Below, one piece after another: positions 61,412-64,000 of a stretch of DNA of 64,000 bases. A program made the position numbers and the translations under genes. Position 1 is the stretch's first letter. Each line of letters opens with the position of its first letter. The stretch covers positions 244,648-308,647 of the forward strand of contig NZ_PEBU01000005.1 of NCBI RefSeq assembly GCF_002887595.1, read 5' to 3'. A model generated the notes under the pieces. The model saw nothing but the letters and a program-made list of their open reading frames with translations. It made no database searches and had not been told where the DNA came from. The stretch comes from Bowmanella denitrificans. Lineage in GTDB: Bacteria; Pseudomonadota; Gammaproteobacteria; Enterobacterales; Alteromonadaceae.

Positions 61412-61444
61412 TTTCAGTTGAAAGCATGTTAGTTTCAATTGAAA
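61412..61444. promoter_or_regulatory. Twin palindromic operators between hppD and the MarR gene
   Basis: TTTCAGTTGAAA (61412-61423) and TTTCAATTGAAA (61433-61444, extending to GTTTCAATTGAAAC) are two copies of one palindrome 21 bp apart, on the same face of the helix. They lie between divergent hppD and marR, consistent with control of both by the MarR protein. Confidence 0.85.
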
Positions 61445-61453
61445 CCATTGACA

Positions 61454-61918
61454 ATGGCGGAGCCGAACTTGCCCTGTAAACCAAACTCTCCACTGCTGTT
61501 GCAGCGTTTCCTGCCTTACAGGCTGACGACCTTGTCCAATAAAATCTCTCAGGCTTTGGCCGCGCAGTACAGCGAGCGTTTTGATTTAAGCATTCCCGAA
61601 TGGCGCATAGTGGCGGTACTTGGCGAGGGATTGGCACTGTCTGCAGCCGAGATTGTGCAGCGTACTGCAATGGACAAAGTGGCCGTTTCCAGAGCCGTTA
61701 AAAAGCTGCTGGAAAAGGGTAGACTGGAAAAAAATCAGGACACTAATGACAACCGTCGCTTCGCATTATCATTGTCAGAAGCAGGTAAAACCCTTTATGA
61801 AGAGGTAGTCCCCATTGCCCTGGACTACGAAAAACGCCTGATTGCGCAGCTCAGCCATGAAGAAATCGACAATATGGACAAACTGTTTAACCACCTGGAC
61901 AGTGTGATCCTGAAATAG
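61454..61918 (+). CDS. MarR-family transcriptional regulator
   Basis: The ~154-residue regulator has the MarR winged helix: [40 protein letters not shown], the recognition helix in [20 protein letters not shown] and the wing [20 protein letters not shown]. It is divergent from hppD, with the twin palindromes between, so it probably senses tyrosine or a pathway intermediate. No RBS is clear before ATG 61454; TTG 61439 lies inside the operator and is less likely. Confidence 0.92.
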   Translation: MAEPNLPCKPNSPLLLQRFLPYRLTTLSNKISQALAAQYSERFDLSIPEWRIVAVLGEGLALSAAEIVQRTAMDKVAVSRAVKKLLEKGRLEKNQDTNDNRRFALSLSEAGKTLYEEVVPIALDYEKRLIAQLSHEEIDNMDKLFNHLDSVILK

Positions 61919-62016
61919 CTCAATAGCTAATTTTTTGCAGTCAGAATAAAAATTTTTGAGGTCATTGCATTACACTGCGTAATAGCAGATATCAAGACCA
62001 GAATAAGATCTGTATT

Positions 62017-62571
62017 TTGTCACTTATTGCTAGAATTATCCCCCTCCGACAAGAGCCAGCCAGTAACGAAGCGATACTGGAACGCATTGTCACAGAACAT
62101 GGGCCGTCATTAAGGCTATTTTTACAGGTGCGGGCACCTGCCGGAATGGAGATTGAGGATATCCAGCAGGAGGTTTTTTTACGTCTGGTGCGCTTACCTA
62201 ATCCTATTGAACAACTAAGTAAACAACCCGACACCTTGCGTAGCTATTTGTTCACCATTGCCACCAACCTCATTCGTGATCGATTGCGCCGCGCTAAAAC
62301 CCGTCATCAAGAACAACACGAACCCTTTGAAGAACAACAGTGCCATTTGCAACACAATGGACCAGAAGAATGGTTAACTGGCATACAGCAATACCAGAAA
62401 ATGAGGCGAGCGATAGGCAGATTACCAAATAAACCCCGACAAGCGTTCATCCTCAGCCGTTATAAACATTACAGCTACAGAGATATATCTGAATACATGA
62501 ATGTATCGGTCAGCACTGTTGAAAAATATATAGCCGAAGCCCTCAATGCACTCCGTAAGGAATTGCTATGA
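62017..62571 (+). CDS. ECF RNA polymerase sigma factor (FecI-like)
   Basis: The 184-residue protein has sigma region 2 (IEDIQQEVFLRLVRL, TLRSYLFTIATNLIRDRLRR) and region 4 (RAIGRLPNKPRQAFILSRYK and YSYRDISEYMNVSVSTVEKY). It is followed by a FecR-type anti-sigma factor whose ATG overlaps its stop (ATGA) and then a TonB receptor with an STN signalling domain, the FecI-FecR-FecA layout. The start appears to be TTG 62017 with poor RBS; no ATG lies upstream in frame, so the start is uncertain. Confidence 0.93.
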   Translation: MSLIARIIPLRQEPASNEAILERIVTEHGPSLRLFLQVRAPAGMEIEDIQQEVFLRLVRLPNPIEQLSKQPDTLRSYLFTIATNLIRDRLRRAKTRHQEQHEPFEEQQCHLQHNGPEEWLTGIQQYQKMRRAIGRLPNKPRQAFILSRYKHYSYRDISEYMNVSVSTVEKYIAEALNALRKELL

Positions 62572-63575
62572 CTATGCCAATCAAAAATGACCCTGCTCAT
62601 CAGGCGGCAATTTGGGTCAGCCGCTTAAACACCCAAACCTTAAGTGATGCACAGTTACAGGCATTATATCAGTGGTTACAGCAATCTCCGGCCAATAAAC
62701 GTGAGTTTGATGCATTACAGCAAGTGTGGGACGAGTTCGGAGCGGTACAGCTGGAGCCTGAGTTATTGCGCCATGCACACCCGCGTCGCTCACGTAAATT
62801 CGTTTGGTATAGCCTGGCAGCTACTTTTACCCTGATCTGTTCAATGAGTCTTTTTTTCTTCTGGCCAGTACAGACACCGCAGCCTATAGTGCGTTACAAC
62901 ACAGAAATTGGCGAACAACGGCACATCACTCTACCGGATGGCAGCGATGTACAGATGAACACCAATTCCAGTCTATTGGTTGACTTTTCTGGCCCTCAGC
63001 GCCGAATTATGCTCGACAAAGGCGAAGCTTTTTTTTCAGTAACCCGTGATCCAAAACGGCCGTTTAGTGTTCAAACCGGTTCACAATCCATCAGCGTGCT
63101 AGGTACCCGTTTTAATGTACGTAAGCGCGGCAATCAATTCACAGTGGCCGTTGAAGAAGGGATAGTAGCAGTGCATCGTAAAGAAGTTCCTCTGCAATTG
63201 ACCAACTTCAAGAGCAGTGGAAATACAGGAGAGCAGCACGGTCAGTATCGTTTACTTGCTGGTGAAGTCATGACTTTTGCAGATGACAGTTACAAAGTGT
63301 CAGCCAGTGAACCGACCAATCTATCACGCCAACTTAACTGGCGCAGTGGCGTTGTGACTTTTGAAGATACACCACTTAAGGAGGTCGTAGCCGAACTTAA
63401 CCGTTATTCCCCCCGGCGAATCCTGATACAAGATCCACATCTGATGCACTTAAAAGTTTCAGGCGTATTCCATCTGCAACAATTAGAACATGTACTTAGT
63501 GGCTTGCAAGCAACTTTTGCTCTGCAGATTCGCTACGAGAACGACATGATATTTATCGAGAAAAACAAACAATAA
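62568..63575 (+). CDS. FecR-family anti-sigma factor/signal transducer
   Basis: The 335-residue protein has a cytoplasmic DUF4880 start (AAIWVSRLNTQTLSDAQLQA), one membrane helix near 85-105 (LAATFTLICSMSLFFFW), the periplasmic FecR beta domain (IGEQRHITLPDGSDVQMNTN, GEAFFSVTRDPKRPF) and a C-terminal STN-like fold (VVAELNRYSPRRILI). It passes the receptor signal across the membrane to the sigma factor. Its start overlaps the sigma stop by four bases. Confidence 0.94.
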   Translation: MTMPIKNDPAHQAAIWVSRLNTQTLSDAQLQALYQWLQQSPANKREFDALQQVWDEFGAVQLEPELLRHAHPRRSRKFVWYSLAATFTLICSMSLFFFWPVQTPQPIVRYNTEIGEQRHITLPDGSDVQMNTNSSLLVDFSGPQRRIMLDKGEAFFSVTRDPKRPFSVQTGSQSISVLGTRFNVRKRGNQFTVAVEEGIVAVHRKEVPLQLTNFKSSGNTGEQHGQYRLLAGEVMTFADDSYKVSASEPTNLSRQLNWRSGVVTFEDTPLKEVVAELNRYSPRRILIQDPHLMHLKVSGVFHLQQLEHVLSGLQATFALQIRYENDMIFIEKNKQ

Positions 63576-63671
63576 ACAAATTTGAAATATTTTTTTCACA
63601 ATTCATGAGGTGTTCAACCCAAGCTGCGTATTTACTTCTTGAGACTACTCTCTCAGTTTAGGAGTTCATAT

Positions 63672-64000
63672 ATGCCGGTTTCTAAAACAATGATAAAAAC
63701 CACTATCAGCCGTGCCATAGCCGTTGCCTGCCTGGCATCGTCCGTATCCGCCGTTGCTGCATCTGATGTCACTCGCACCGAACAACATCTTCTGTCTCTT
63801 GCAAAGGAACAGGGAATACAAATTATGTTCGCCGCAGATACGGTCAAGGGTGTCACACTAAATGACCCACCAGTCTCTGGCACCATCGAGCAAAAATTGA
63901 CTCAGATGCTACAAGGCACGAGCCTGAACTATCGAAAAGTCACCGAAAATGTCTACGTTGTACTAGCCGATGAACCAGGCTCTACCGCGGAAACCGATAT
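63672..64000 (+). CDS. TonB-dependent transducer with STN domain, partial at window end
   Basis: An open frame from ATG 63672 (RBS AGGAG 8 bases upstream) runs off the window. It starts with a signal peptide (AVACLASSVSAVAASD) and continues into a secretin/TonB short N-terminal domain: HLLSLAKEQGIQIMFAADTV, VSGTIEQKLTQMLQGTSLNY, NVYVVLADE. This is the signalling domain of FecA-type receptors, which contacts the FecR protein encoded 96 bp upstream. Plug and barrel are beyond the edge, so the substrate is unknown. Confidence 0.92.
   Translation, partial: MPVSKTMIKTTISRAIAVACLASSVSAVAASDVTRTEQHLLSLAKEQGIQIMFAADTVKGVTLNDPPVSGTIEQKLTQMLQGTSLNYRKVTENVYVVLADEPGSTAETD

Noticed and set aside
61969-61983. 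ATTAC-N5-GTAAT palindrome before the ECF sigma gene
   Set aside because: Short arms, single copy, and no link to a known regulator; likely chance.

Overview
The window looks like a chromosomal segment of a marine, heterotrophic gammaproteobacterium, most likely of the Alteromonadaceae. This is inferred from gene content: five TonB-dependent receptors, a beta-glucoside locus with SapC, cupin and flavin-halogenase partners, PAS-GGDEF and chemotaxis proteins, a tyrosine-catabolic operon and abundant short intergenic repeats. No rRNA, tRNA or CRISPR array was found.

Layout. (1) 1-9.2 kb is accessory DNA. It holds a cut-off membrane protein, a membrane-anchored AraC regulator, a DUF4258/HTH toxin-antitoxin pair with a palindromic operator, fragments of Rhs, Phd, IS110 and IS4 genes, and five copies of a hairpin-bearing dispersed repeat. 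It also holds a small integrase-less cassette array on the minus strand: two attC sites, an unknown 430-aa protein and a DUF2971 protein. A PAS-PAS-GGDEF diguanylate cyclase follows. (2) 9.2-13.7 kb is a TonB receptor followed by an OmpR-type regulator and its histidine kinase. (3) 13.7-23.1 kb has three tandem 215-bp repeats, a REC-domain protein, a coiled-coil protein, a membrane protein/XRE pair under three 20-bp-spaced repeats, an S9 peptidase lipoprotein, a DUF2254 protein, an aldehyde dehydrogenase and a DJ-1/PfpI protein. (4) 23.1-29.6 kb is a TetR-centred locus. Two near-identical palindromes lie in front of a cytochrome c / lactone oxidase / PLP-barrel enzyme operon and a TonB receptor. 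(5) 29.7-31.7 kb has an Mpo1-like protein and a chemoreceptor.

(6) 32.3-49.4 kb is a carbohydrate-utilisation locus. A large TonB receptor is followed by halogenase, SapC, cupin-like protein, halogenase and DUF6445 protein. The opposite strand carries a GH1 beta-glucosidase, a GPH transporter and a LacI regulator; a FucP-like permease, a GH3 lipoprotein and a polysaccharide deacetylase follow on the plus strand. LacI-type palindromes (TGTAAGCGCTTNCA) precede the receptor and sit between the two sugar operons, which suggests one regulon for beta-gluco-oligosaccharide uptake and cleavage.

(7) 49.5-58.4 kb holds another TonB receptor, a VF530 protein, an RND efflux pair, a GabT-type aminotransferase and two tiny membrane/lipoprotein genes. 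(8) 58.7-61.9 kb is a tyrosine-catabolic operon (hppD, VOC protein, fumarylacetoacetate hydrolase) divergent from a MarR gene, with twin palindromes between them. (9) 62.0-64.0 kb is an ECF sigma / FecR / STN-domain TonB receptor signalling set, cut by the window end. All functions are inferred from reading motifs; no database search was run.
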